Positions 30,552 through 39,175 of a DNA stretch of 64,000 nucleotides are shown piece by piece. Position 1 is the stretch's first letter. Each line of letters opens with the position of its first letter. The notes under the pieces were generated by a model. The model made no database searches, was not told where the DNA came from, and saw nothing but the letters and a program-made list of their open reading frames with translations. This DNA comes from Cellulomonas sp. C5510. GTDB lineage: Bacteria; Actinomycetota; Actinomycetes; Actinomycetales; Cellulomonadaceae. The stretch is from contig NZ_CP081862.1 in NCBI RefSeq assembly GCF_019797765.1, forward strand, positions 1 to 64,000. Reading direction: 5' to 3'. The position numbers were made by a program, and so were the translations under genes.

Positions 30552-30848
30552 ACGGGTGCGCCGTCCGGCCGGACGCGCACCGATGTCTTCGGCTGGGATG
30601 CCGCGAACCGGCTCACCGTCGCCACCGTGGACGGCGTCGGCTACGCCTACAGCTACTTCGCCGACGGGCTGCGAGCCACCGCACTCACCGACGCCCGGCA
30701 GATCGCGTTCGCGTGGGGCACACCAACCACCGTGCCCCGGCTGCTCACCGACGAGGAGCACCGGTACCTTTACGGGCCGTCCAGTACCCCGGTCGCCCAG
30801 ATCGAGACGAGCGGCACCGTGCAGTACGTACATACCGACCTGAAGAGC
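30552..30848 (+). pseudogene. Rhs/YD-repeat protein remnant
   Basis: About 99 codons match the C-terminal part of an Rhs/YD-repeat core. Recognisable pieces are FGWDAANRLTVATV, YSYFADGLRATALT, LLTDEEHRYLYGPSSTPVAQI and GTVQYVHTD. Intact Rhs proteins continue with QLGSVR and a core motif before a toxin domain. Here the match stops after HTD, and the frame has no plausible start or signal. It is therefore a fragment left by deletion or a failed transfer event near tRNA-Leu. No toxin or immunity gene is visible nearby. Confidence 0.75.
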
Positions 30849-31312
30849 CGCGAGGTGCGCGAGCCGCTCGCGCTGCTTCGCCCCGATCCGGGTCGACGCG
30901 CTTGCTCCCGCACGCCGCGGTGCTCGTCGACCGCAGGGGGGAAGCGAGGCCGGTCGACCTCGGCCACCTGCACGGCACACCTCGGGGCGGTGCTCGAGGT
31001 GCCTCACGGGGCCGCGCCCTCGGTGCCGGACCGACCACCGGGCCGGGTGCCCCCGCCGCGCCGCCCCGCGAGGGTCGCGCGTTCGCGCCTCCGTGCCCGG
31101 TCGGCACGGTGTCGATCGGTGTTTCGTCCATGAACTCCGTCTGAACACCCCTGCTGCCGGTTGCGCGGGTGGCGTTAGGTTCCCCCCGTGCTCGACGGCG
31201 AGCGGGGCACGCGGGTACCGGGCAGGCGATCCGCGGCAGGGAACCACCGTCGTCCGAGCAGGCTCACCGGCCGCGCAGGCCGACAGGCACCACGACAGAC
31301 AAGGCGATGACG
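30849..31312. other. Gap between Rhs remnant and sugar importer
   Basis: I see no supportable gene in these 464 bases. Open frames on both strands have Arg/Pro-rich translations without recognisable domains. The distal part holds the promoter region of the importer: the 23-nt AraC-site candidate at 31117-31139 and a possible -35/-10 pair around 31159-31177 (TTGCGC and GTTAGG). Confidence 0.5.
31117..31139 (+). promoter_or_regulatory. Candidate AraC-family operator, copy 1
   Basis: The core TTCGTCCATGAACTCCG (31123-31139), with flank CGGTGT, recurs at 36038-36060 with 21 of 23 bases identical. It lies about 175 bp upstream of the CUT2 importer. AraC regulators bind motifs of this size. It is assigned to the regulator at 35062-35952 by context. 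Confidence 0.6.
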
Positions 31313-32350
31313 ATGAAGACATCCACTCAGAAGGCGCGGGCCAGGGCGGCGGCCGGCACCGTCGGCCTGGTGCTGGCCCTGGCCGCGTGCAGCTCCGGGC
31401 AGGCGCCCGAGGGCGGGTCCGCGCCGGCGGCCGGCGGCGGCTCGGACGGCGGGCCGATCGAGATCGTGTACCTGCAGAAGCAGGGCGACCAGCAGTACTT
31501 CGTCGACCAGGCGGACGGCGCCAAGGCGGCGGCGGCCGAGATCGGCGACGTGACCGTGACGGTCGTCAACCTGGGGACCGACTCCAACAAGGCGATCTCC
31601 GAGCTGGACGCGGCCATCGCGCGCGGCGTCGACGGCATCATCATGGTCGCGCCCGACCAGGCGATCGGCCCGCAGGTGATCGAGAAGGCGACCGCCGCCG
31701 GGATCCCGCTGCTCGCGTCCGACGACTCCCTCGAGGACGCCGACGGCAACCCCGCCCCGTTCGTGGGCTTCAACGGCACCGCGATGGGCAACTCGGTCGG
31801 CGAGAAGGCGGCCGAGCTGTACGCCGACGCCGGCTGGGACGCCGCGGACACCCGCATCATCGCCACCGGCAAGATGGACCTGTCGGTGTGCGTGCAGCGG
31901 TTGGACGGCGCGACGGACGCGTTCGGCGAGGCCGTCGACCCGGTGCCCGAGGTGATCGAGCTGGGCAACGACAACTCGGCGACCGACGCGATGAACCGCG
32001 CGGGTGCGGTCATCACCGCCCACCAGGACGTCGCCAACTGGGTCGTCGTGGGCTGCAACGACGAGACCGAGACGGGCGTCGTGACGGCGCTGCAGAACGC
32101 CGGGGTGTCCCCGGACCACATCATCGGCGTCGGCCTCGGCGCGTACCTCACGTGCAAGGACTGGTCGGCGGGGCAGGAGACCGGCAACAAGGCGGCGCTG
32201 TTCATCTCCGGCCGCGACGTCGGCGCCGCGGCGGTGGACGCGATGGTGGCGCAGGTGCGCGACGGCGTGGCGTTGCCGGCCGAGACGATCGCCGACACGC
32301 ACATGGTCGACGCGGACAACTGGGAGTCCGAGGGCGTCGTCTGCACGTGA
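31313..32350 (+). CDS. Sugar ABC transporter substrate-binding lipoprotein (CUT2)
   Basis: This extracellular lipoprotein captures a monosaccharide for import. The 345-residue product has a lipobox ending LAAC at about residue 26, a Gly/Ser linker, and a periplasmic-binding-protein type 1 fold with YLQKQGDQQYFVDQ, GVDGIIMVAPDQAIG and VVVGCNDETETGVVTALQ. Overall it resembles AraF/ribose-type binding proteins, so a pentose or galactose-like sugar is likely, but the substrate is not proven. ATG 31313 is preferred to 31307 because of its spacing from aagg. Confidence 0.88.
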   Translation: MKTSTQKARARAAAGTVGLVLALAACSSGQAPEGGSAPAAGGGSDGGPIEIVYLQKQGDQQYFVDQADGAKAAAAEIGDVTVTVVNLGTDSNKAISELDAAIARGVDGIIMVAPDQAIGPQVIEKATAAGIPLLASDDSLEDADGNPAPFVGFNGTAMGNSVGEKAAELYADAGWDAADTRIIATGKMDLSVCVQRLDGATDAFGEAVDPVPEVIELGNDNSATDAMNRAGAVITAHQDVANWVVVGCNDETETGVVTALQNAGVSPDHIIGVGLGAYLTCKDWSAGQETGNKAALFISGRDVGAAAVDAMVAQVRDGVALPAETIADTHMVDADNWESEGVVCT

Positions 32351-32438
32351 CACGACCGGGTGCGGGGCCGTCGCCGACGGCCCCGCACCTCGCGGTCCCG
32401 GCGCAGCCGCGCACCACCCCCGACCGGATGGAACATCC

Positions 32439-33968
32439 ATGACCACGACCACGACGACGGGCGCGAGCCTGGCGGCCCGCGGCATCTCGAAGGGCTTCGC
32501 CGGGGTGCAGGCGCTCCAGGGCGTCGACCTCGACCTGCGCGCGGGCCACGTCACCGCGCTGATGGGGGAGAACGGCGCGGGCAAGTCCACGCTGCTGAAG
32601 ATCCTCACCGGCGACTACCAGCCCGACGCGGGGACGATCGAGATCGGCGGTGAGGCCGTCGCGTTCTCCGGGCCGCTGGCCTCGCGGGCCGCCGGCGTGC
32701 GCGTGATCGCGCAGGAGCCGGAGATCGTCCCGTTCGTCAGCGTCGCCGAGAACATCTACCTCGGTGCCCTGCCCGGGCGGGCGGGCTTCGTCGACCAGCG
32801 CACGCTCCAGGAGCGGGCGACCGCCGACCTCACCCGGTTCGGCCTGCTGCGCTACCTCGACCCGCGGCTGCGCGGCGACGCGCTGTCCCCCGCGCAGCGG
32901 CAGATGGTCGAGATCGTGCGGGCGCTCGTCGACGACCCGCAGGTGATCTGCTTCGACGAGCCGACGTCGTCGCTGTCGGACGCGGAGACCGAGGTGCTGT
33001 TCCGCCTCATCGGCGGGCTGCGCGACGCGGGCAAGGCGATCGCCTACGTCTCGCACCGGATGAACGAGATCTTCCAGGTGGCCGACTCGGTGACCGTCCT
33101 GCGCGACGGCCGGCTGGTGGGCTCCCGGGAGGTGGCCGACACCACCGTCGGCGAGATCGTCCGGATGATGGTGGGCCGCGACCTGTCGAGCCTGTTCCAC
33201 CGCACCCCGGTGACACCCGGGGACGTCGCGCTCGAGCTGCGGGACGTCACGACCGACGACGTGACCGGGGTGTCGCTGACGCTGCGCCGCGGGGAGGTCG
33301 TCGCGCTCGCGGGCCTGGTCGGTGCGGGCCGCAGCGAGCTCGCCCTCGCGATCGCCGGCGACCGGCCGGTGCGCTCGGGGCAGGTGCTCGTGCACGGCAG
33401 GGCCCGGACGTTCCGCACGCCGGCCGACGCGATCGCCGCCGGCATCGGCCTCGCGCCGGAGGAGCGCAAGGCGGACGCCCTGGTGATGGTGCGGACGGTC
33501 CGGGACAACATCGCGCTCGCCGTGCTCGACCGGCTGAGCCGGTTCGGGTTCGTCCGGTCCCGCGAGGAGCGCTCGCTCGCCGCGCGGTACGTCGCCCAGC
33601 TGCGCGTCCGCACGCCGTCGCTGGAGCAGCGTGTCCAGAACCTGTCGGGCGGCAACCAGCAGAAGGTCGTCCTCGCCCGCTGGCTGGCACGGCGCACCGA
33701 CATCCTCGTGCTCGACGAGCCGACCCGCGGGGTCGACGTCGGCGCGAAGTCCGAGATCTACACGATCATCGACCAGCTCGTGGCCGAGGGCGCCGCGGTG
33801 CTGGTCGTCTCGTCCGAGCTGCCCGAGGTCCTCGGGCTGGCCGACCGCGTCGTCGTCATGCGCGACGGGCGCGTCGCCGGCGAGCTCACCCGCGAGGACG
33901 CCACCGAGGAGCGGATCCTCACGCTCGCCATCGCCGACCACACCGCCTCCGAGGAGCAGACCCGATGA
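32439..33968 (+). CDS. Sugar ABC transporter ATP-binding protein (CUT2, two NBDs)
   Basis: The ATPase energises monosaccharide import. The 509-residue product contains two nucleotide-binding domains, as in RbsA, AraG and MglA. The first has Walker A GENGAGKST (about 47-55) and Walker B VICFDEPTSSLSD. The second has a degenerate Walker A GLVGAGRSEL, the signature LSGGNQQKVV and Walker B ILVLDEPTRGVD. Asymmetric degeneration is normal for the family. Its stop overlaps the permease ATG by 4 nt. Confidence 0.94.
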   Translation: MTTTTTTGASLAARGISKGFAGVQALQGVDLDLRAGHVTALMGENGAGKSTLLKILTGDYQPDAGTIEIGGEAVAFSGPLASRAAGVRVIAQEPEIVPFVSVAENIYLGALPGRAGFVDQRTLQERATADLTRFGLLRYLDPRLRGDALSPAQRQMVEIVRALVDDPQVICFDEPTSSLSDAETEVLFRLIGGLRDAGKAIAYVSHRMNEIFQVADSVTVLRDGRLVGSREVADTTVGEIVRMMVGRDLSSLFHRTPVTPGDVALELRDVTTDDVTGVSLTLRRGEVVALAGLVGAGRSELALAIAGDRPVRSGQVLVHGRARTFRTPADAIAAGIGLAPEERKADALVMVRTVRDNIALAVLDRLSRFGFVRSREERSLAARYVAQLRVRTPSLEQRVQNLSGGNQQKVVLARWLARRTDILVLDEPTRGVDVGAKSEIYTIIDQLVAEGAAVLVVSSELPEVLGLADRVVVMRDGRVAGELTREDATEERILTLAIADHTASEEQTR

Positions 33969-35002
33969 ACGCCGCCCACGTGACCGCGCCCGCCGCGCCC
34001 CCGACCGCGCCGCCGGAGCCGGCGACGAACCCGCTGCGCCGGGTGGTGCTGGCGGTCGGCGTGCAGAACCTGTCGCTGATCCTCGCCATCGCGATCCTCG
34101 TCGCCGTCATCGGGTCGCAGAACTCGGCGTTCTTCCTGACGTCGAACCTCAAGACCATCGGCATGGCGGTCACGATCTCCGGCCTGCTGGCCCTGGTGCA
34201 GACGGTCGTCATCATCCTCGGCGGCATCGACCTCTCGGTGGGCTCGGTCGCGGGTCTCGCCTCGGTGACGTCAGCGATGCTGTTCACGACGACGAGCTCG
34301 GCGGCGGTGAGCATCGTGGGCGCGCTCGCGGTGGGGGCCGTGTGCGGGCTGGTCAACGCGTGCATCGTCGTGTTCGGTCGGGTCACGCCGATGATCGCGA
34401 CGCTGGCCGGGCTCATCGCCTACAAGGGCGTGGCGCAGCTCGTCTCGGACGGGCGCGCGCAGGGGTACACGGGCGCCGACGCCGTCTACATCTTCCTGGC
34501 GCGCGGGGCGATCCTCGGCATCCCGACGCTCGTGTGGGTGCTGGCGCTCGTGGCCGTCGCCATCCACGTGATGCTGCGGTACGCGCGGTTCGGCCGGAAC
34601 ATCTACGCGGTCGGCGGCAACGACACCGCCGCCCGGCTGTCCGGCATCGACATCAACCGCTACATCCTGGGCGTGTTCGTGCTCGCGGGGACGGTCGCGG
34701 CGCTGGCGGGCGTCCTCATCACCGCCCGCACCGGGTCCGGGCAGCCGGTGTCCGGCTCCGAGGGCCTGGAGTTCCAGTCGATCACCGCCGCGGCGCTGGG
34801 CGGCGTGGCGCTGCGCGGAGGCAAGGGGTCCATCGGCGGCACGATCCTCGCGGTGATCCTGCTGGGGGTCCTGCTGAACGGCATGAGCCTGCTCGGGGTG
34901 AACGTGTTCTGGCAGAACGTCGCGCAGGGCACGCTGCTCGTCGCCGCGGTGGTCATCCAGCAGCTCCGCAACGGCGAGCGCCGGGTCGGCCTGCCGAAGT
35001 GA
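33965..35002 (+). CDS. Sugar ABC transporter permease (CUT2)
   Basis: The 345-residue integral membrane protein forms the channel of the importer, probably as a homodimer. It has about 8-10 helices and the family signature GGIDLSVGSVAGL, followed by GRVTPMIATLAG and GGVALRGGKGSI. The N-terminal ~25 residues are Ala/Pro-rich and cytoplasmic. ATG 33965 overlaps the ATPase stop (ATGA). This is the last gene of the importer operon; a terminator hairpin follows immediately. Confidence 0.94.
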   Translation: MNAAHVTAPAAPPTAPPEPATNPLRRVVLAVGVQNLSLILAIAILVAVIGSQNSAFFLTSNLKTIGMAVTISGLLALVQTVVIILGGIDLSVGSVAGLASVTSAMLFTTTSSAAVSIVGALAVGAVCGLVNACIVVFGRVTPMIATLAGLIAYKGVAQLVSDGRAQGYTGADAVYIFLARGAILGIPTLVWVLALVAVAIHVMLRYARFGRNIYAVGGNDTAARLSGIDINRYILGVFVLAGTVAALAGVLITARTGSGQPVSGSEGLEFQSITAAALGGVALRGGKGSIGGTILAVILLGVLLNGMSLLGVNVFWQNVAQGTLLVAAVVIQQLRNGERRVGLPK

Positions 35003-35006
35003 CGCG

Positions 35007-35053
35007 CCGACGCCCGGCCCGGTCCCGCCCGCCGGGGCGGTGCCGGGCGTCGG
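35007..35053. terminator. Bidirectional terminator between importer and AraC regulator
   Basis: CCGACGCCCGGC (35007-35018) pairs perfectly with GCCGGGCGTCGG (35042-35053), with a GC-rich loop that can fold further. It sits 5 nt after the permease stop and 9 nt before the end of the convergent AraC gene. Confidence 0.75.
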
Positions 35054-35061
35054 TGCCGGTG

Positions 35062-35952
35062 TCAGGTCGCCCGGTGCCGGAACGCCCGCGGCGACTGGCC
35101 CTGCGTGCTCGTGAACTGCCGCGAGAAGTACAGGGGGTCGTCGTAGCCGCACGCGCCGGCCACGGCGGTGACCGACAGGCTGGTGGTGTCGAGCAGCTCG
35201 CGGGCGCGCGCCATGCGCAGGTCGGTCTGGTACCGCAGCGGCGACACCCCGACGTGCTCGCGGAACAGCGCGCCGAGCTGCGACGTGCCGAGGCCGACCA
35301 TGGCTGCCAGCGCCGTGACGGAGGTCCGCCGCGGGGTGGTGGCGCGCAGGTGCTCGACCGCGCGCTCGACGGGTCCGAGTGTCGGCCCGGGCGAGCGGCG
35401 CCCGGTCGCGATGATCTCCGTCAGGGCGTTCCACGCGGTGCCGGTGGCCCGGGTGAGCCCGCCGGCGGTGCCGGTGTCGAGGTCGTCGAGCACCTGGGAC
35501 ACGAGGCTGGCGACGGGCGCGGCGTCCCGCAGGTGCGTGACCGGCCCCCCGGCGGCGGCGTGTGCGGCTCCGGCGAGCTCGGCGGCGTCGGACCCGGCGA
35601 AGTGGAACCACCACAGCGTCCAGGGGTCGTCGTCGGAGGCCGCGTACTCGTGCTCGACCCCGGCGGGCAGCACCACGGCGTCGCCGCGCTGCACCGGTTC
35701 CCGGCCCTCGGGGGTCCGGCACCACCCGCTGCCCTCGGTGCACACGAGCACGACGTGCTGCGGGGCGCCGGACGGTCGCGCGCGGCCGTGGCGGGCGGCG
35801 TGCGGGAAGCACCCGGCGTCGGTGACGACGAGCCGGCCGGTGACGGGGCGCGCGAGCGCCGCACGGACGACGGGCCGGGCGACGACGAACATGCGCTGCC
35901 CCGCGAACCCCTCGCGTCGGGACTCCGCGGTGACCAGCGCCGGTTCATCCAT
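35062..35952 (-). CDS. AraC family transcriptional regulator
   Basis: This is a ligand-responsive transcription factor, probably of sugar use. The 296-residue product has an N-terminal cupin-like sensing domain (about 30-150; VQRGDAVVLPAGVEHEY and LWWFHFAG) and a C-terminal double helix-turn-helix (about 195-292) with SVTALAAMVGLGTSQLGALF and the AraC signature GYDDPLYFSRQFTSTQGQSPRAF. ATG 35952 is chosen from the cupin start. It is divergent from the DUF5107 gene and convergent with the importer. The repeated 23-nt motif in both promoter regions is the likely binding site. Confidence 0.9.
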   Translation of the reverse strand: MDEPALVTAESRREGFAGQRMFVVARPVVRAALARPVTGRLVVTDAGCFPHAARHGRARPSGAPQHVVLVCTEGSGWCRTPEGREPVQRGDAVVLPAGVEHEYAASDDDPWTLWWFHFAGSDAAELAGAAHAAAGGPVTHLRDAAPVASLVSQVLDDLDTGTAGGLTRATGTAWNALTEIIATGRRSPGPTLGPVERAVEHLRATTPRRTSVTALAAMVGLGTSQLGALFREHVGVSPLRYQTDLRMARARELLDTTSLSVTAVAGACGYDDPLYFSRQFTSTQGQSPRAFRHRAT

Positions 35953-36037
35953 GAGCCGATCCAAGCCCGGACCCGGCATGTCGTCAAGGAGCGGCGAGGA
36001 CGGGGCTTCTCGTCGGTGCGACGCGTGGCCTTCGAGC

Positions 36038-36060
36038 CGGTGATTCGTCCATGATCTCCG
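36038..36060 (+). promoter_or_regulatory. Candidate AraC-family operator, copy 2
   Basis: Core TTCGTCCATGATCTCCG (36044-36060) is the second copy of the motif at 31117-31139. It lies between the divergent AraC (35952) and DUF5107 (36152) genes. A shorter, partly similar TTCATCCATGA overlaps the AraC start codon at 35944-35954. Confidence 0.6.
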
Positions 36061-36151
36061 GCGCTCAGCCCATGTACCCGGCCGAGTCGCCGCCCCTACG
36101 GTCGAGGCAGCCGGCGCACAGGAGCGCCGCCGCACAACGAGGAGGTCGGCG

Positions 36152-39100
36152 ATGTCCACCGACGCGCGCACCCAGCCCGCCCCGACGAGCGCCCCGCGGA
36201 CCGCGGCGCCCGGAGGGCAGGCCACCGGGGTCGACGACGGGACCCGTCCCGCCGCGGCGATCGTGCTGCCCGGGGCGCCCGTCGGCGAGGCGGAGACCCT
36301 CGCCGCCGGCGGGGCGGTGGCGTGGGACGAGCCGCTGACCATCCGGACCTACGAGGCGGGGGAGCCCAGCCCGTACCCGATGTTCCTCGATCGCCGGGTC
36401 TACCAGGGCTCCAGCGGTGCGGTGTACCCGCTGCCGTTCGTCGACCAGGTGGCCGACGAGGGCCACGACCGGCCCTGGCAGGCGGTCCACCTGGAGAACG
36501 CCTACGTCCGCCTGGTCGTGCTGCCCGAGCTCGGGGGCCGCATCCACATCGGGTACGACAAGACGACGGGGTACGACTTCTTCTACCGCAACAACGTCAT
36601 CAAGCCGGCGCTCGTCGGCCTGGGCGGCCCGTGGATCAGCGGCGGCGTGGAGCTCAACTGGCCGCAGCACCACCGCCCCGCCACCTACCTGCCGGTCGAG
36701 ACCACGATCGAGCGCGGCGAGGACGGCTCCGTCACCGTCTGGTGCCACGACCACGACCCGTTCGCGCGCATGTCGGCCCAGCACGGGGTGCGGCTCCGGC
36801 CGGACAGCTCGGTGGTGGAGCTCGCCGTGCGGTTGCACAACCGCACCAGCGAGCGGCAGACGTTCCTGTGGTGGGCGAACGTCGCGGCGCGGGTGAACGA
36901 CGACTACCAGTCGTTCTTCCCCGAGGACGTGCGGTACGTCGCTGACCACGCCCGGCGGGCGCTGACGTCGTTCCCGCACGCCGACCGCCCGTACTACGGC
37001 GTCGACTACGCCGCGCTGGCGGCGGAGACCCCCGGGGCCGACCGCATCGACTTCTACCGCAACATCCCCGTCCCGACGTCGTACATGATCGTCGACTCGC
37101 AGCAGGACTTCTTCGGCGGCTACGACCACGGCGCGGGTGCCGGGTTCGTGCACTGGGCGGAGCGGCGGGTCTCCCCGGGCAAGAAGCAGTGGACGTGGGG
37201 CGACGCGCCGTTCGGGCACGCCTGGGACGCACAGCTCACGGACGCGGACGGCCCCTACGTCGAGCTGATGGCCGGGGTGTACACCGACAACCAGCCGGAC
37301 TTCACGTGGCTGCTGCCGGGGGAGACGAAGGTCTTCACGCAGTACTGGTACCCGATCCCGGCGATCGGCGCCGCCCACCAGGCCACGCCGGACGCCGCGG
37401 TGCACGTGGCGCGGGGCGGGCACGGCGAGGGCGTCACCGCCCGGTTCGCCGTCACGTCCCCCCGGGCCGGCGCCACGCTGCGTGTCCGCCGCGGCGCGGA
37501 GGTCGTCGCGGAGCACCGGGCGGACCTCGTGCCGGGGGCCGTGGCCGCGGTCGACGCGGACGTGCCCGGCGACGCGGCGGACCTCGTGGCGGAGCTGCTG
37601 GACGCCACCGGCCGTCTGCTGGTCCGGTGGACGCCCACCGAGGTGCCCGACGAGGAGCCGTGGGTGGCCGACGAACCCCCGCAGCCGCACGTGATCGACT
37701 CGGTCGAGGAGCTGTACCTGACCGGCCTGCACCTGAGCCAGTACCGGCACCCCACCCGCTCGCCGCTGCCGTACTGGACGGAGGCCCTGCGCCGCGACCC
37801 CGGCGAGGTGCGCACGAACCTCGCGCTCGCCGACCGGGCCTACCGCGCCGGGCGCTACGAGCGCGCGCTGGAGCTGGCGCGGACGGCCCTGCACCGCCTG
37901 ACGCGCCGCAACGCCAACCCTGTGGACGCCGAGGCGTACTACCTGGCCGGCCTCGCGCTCGCGCGCCTCGGCCGGACCGTCGAGGCCGAGCAGGCGTTCG
38001 GCAAGGCGGGCTGGGACGCCACCTGGGCGGCGGCGGCCGGCCTGGAGCTCGCGCGGTCGCTGGCGCGGCGGGGGCAGAACCGGGCGACGCTGCGCGTGCT
38101 CGACACCCTGGACGGCGTGGTGGGTCACGACACGCGCCGCACCGCGCTGCGGGCCGTCGTCCTGCGGCGGGTCGGGGAGGCCGGGCGGGCCGACGCGCTG
38201 CTGGCCGGGGCGCTGCGGCTCGATCCGCTCGACGCGACGGTGCGGGTGCTGGCCGGGCGCGATGCGCCCACCGACGCCGGCACCCTGCTCGACGTGGCGA
38301 CCGACCTGGTCCGGGCCGGCGAGCGGCACGCGGCGCTCGACCTGCTCGACCGGGCCGCGGCCGCCCCTGTGACGCCCGCGGGCAACGTCCGGCCGCTGGC
38401 GCTGTACACGGCGGCGGCGGTGCTCGACGACCTCGGTGAGACGGCGCGGGGCGCCGAGCACCGGGAGCGCGCGCGGGCGGCCGACCTGACGTGGGCGTTC
38501 CCGTCCGGCCTGGACGCGCACGACGTCCTGCGACGGGCCGTCGCGGCGGACGCGGCCGACGCCGTGGCCCGCTCGCTGCTCGGCACCCTGCTGTACGCGC
38601 TCGGGCGGCGGGCCGAGGCGCTGGCGTGCTGGGAGGACGCGATCGCGCTCGGCCGGGAGGACGCGGTGCTGCTGCGCAACGCCGGCCTCGCGGCGTACAA
38701 CGTGGCGCACGACGACGACCGCGCGTGGCAGCGGTACGCACGGGCGGTCACGCTCGCGCCGGACGACGCCCGCCTGCGCTACGAGCAGGACCAGCTCGCG
38801 GTGCGGCTCGGCCACGGTCCGCAGGACCGGCTCGCGCGGCTCGCGCCCGTGGAGCCGCTCGTCCTCACCCGCGACGACCTGACCATCGAGTACGTCGGCC
38901 TGCTGGTCGCCGCGGGGCGGGCGGAGCGCGCGCACGAGATCCTCGTGACGCGGTCCTTCCACCCGTGGGAGGGGGGCGAGGGGCGCGCGGTCGCCGCGTG
39001 GGACGCGACCCTCGCCGCGCTGGGTCTGCCGCCGGCCGATCCGCCCGGCAACCTCGGCGAGGCGCGGGCGCAGTACGTCCCGCCGGCGGCCGTGCGGGAC

Positions 39101-39175
39101 GACGGCGTGACCGACTACTTCGCCACGAGCCTGCCGGACCTGCTGCTGTTCGCCCGCGAGGACGCCGCGGAGTGA
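36152..39175 (+). CDS. DUF5107 and TPR-repeat protein
   Basis: The 1007-residue protein has an N-terminal DUF5107 region (about 70-420) and a C-terminal array of tetratricopeptide repeats (about 520-1000). The DUF5107 part has the sequence feel of galactose-mutarotase-like beta-sandwiches, for example VVLPELGGRIHIGYD, GGVELNWPQHH and FLWWANVAARV. The function is not established; carbohydrate binding or processing is inferred from fold resemblance and context. There is no signal peptide, so it is probably cytoplasmic. ATG 36152 follows gaggagg. It overlaps the aldose epimerase gene (GTGA). Confidence 0.88.
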   Translation: MSTDARTQPAPTSAPRTAAPGGQATGVDDGTRPAAAIVLPGAPVGEAETLAAGGAVAWDEPLTIRTYEAGEPSPYPMFLDRRVYQGSSGAVYPLPFVDQVADEGHDRPWQAVHLENAYVRLVVLPELGGRIHIGYDKTTGYDFFYRNNVIKPALVGLGGPWISGGVELNWPQHHRPATYLPVETTIERGEDGSVTVWCHDHDPFARMSAQHGVRLRPDSSVVELAVRLHNRTSERQTFLWWANVAARVNDDYQSFFPEDVRYVADHARRALTSFPHADRPYYGVDYAALAAETPGADRIDFYRNIPVPTSYMIVDSQQDFFGGYDHGAGAGFVHWAERRVSPGKKQWTWGDAPFGHAWDAQLTDADGPYVELMAGVYTDNQPDFTWLLPGETKVFTQYWYPIPAIGAAHQATPDAAVHVARGGHGEGVTARFAVTSPRAGATLRVRRGAEVVAEHRADLVPGAVAAVDADVPGDAADLVAELLDATGRLLVRWTPTEVPDEEPWVADEPPQPHVIDSVEELYLTGLHLSQYRHPTRSPLPYWTEALRRDPGEVRTNLALADRAYRAGRYERALELARTALHRLTRRNANPVDAEAYYLAGLALARLGRTVEAEQAFGKAGWDATWAAAAGLELARSLARRGQNRATLRVLDTLDGVVGHDTRRTALRAVVLRRVGEAGRADALLAGALRLDPLDATVRVLAGRDAPTDAGTLLDVATDLVRAGERHAALDLLDRAAAAPVTPAGNVRPLALYTAAAVLDDLGETARGAEHRERARAADLTWAFPSGLDAHDVLRRAVAADAADAVARSLLGTLLYALGRRAEALACWEDAIALGREDAVLLRNAGLAAYNVAHDDDRAWQRYARAVTLAPDDARLRYEQDQLAVRLGHGPQDRLARLAPVEPLVLTRDDLTIEYVGLLVAAGRAERAHEILVTRSFHPWEGGEGRAVAAWDATLAALGLPPADPPGNLGEARAQYVPPAAVRDDGVTDYFATSLPDLLLFAREDAAE

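Noticed and set aside
30381..31322. Minus-strand 313-codon frame across the Rhs remnant
   Set aside because: No recognisable domain, and it overlaps the better-supported Rhs remnant; the codon content looks like antisense of that region.
36065..38962. 965-codon minus-strand frame opposite the DUF5107 gene
   Set aside because: It is antisense to a gene with clear domains, a ribosome binding site and operon coupling.
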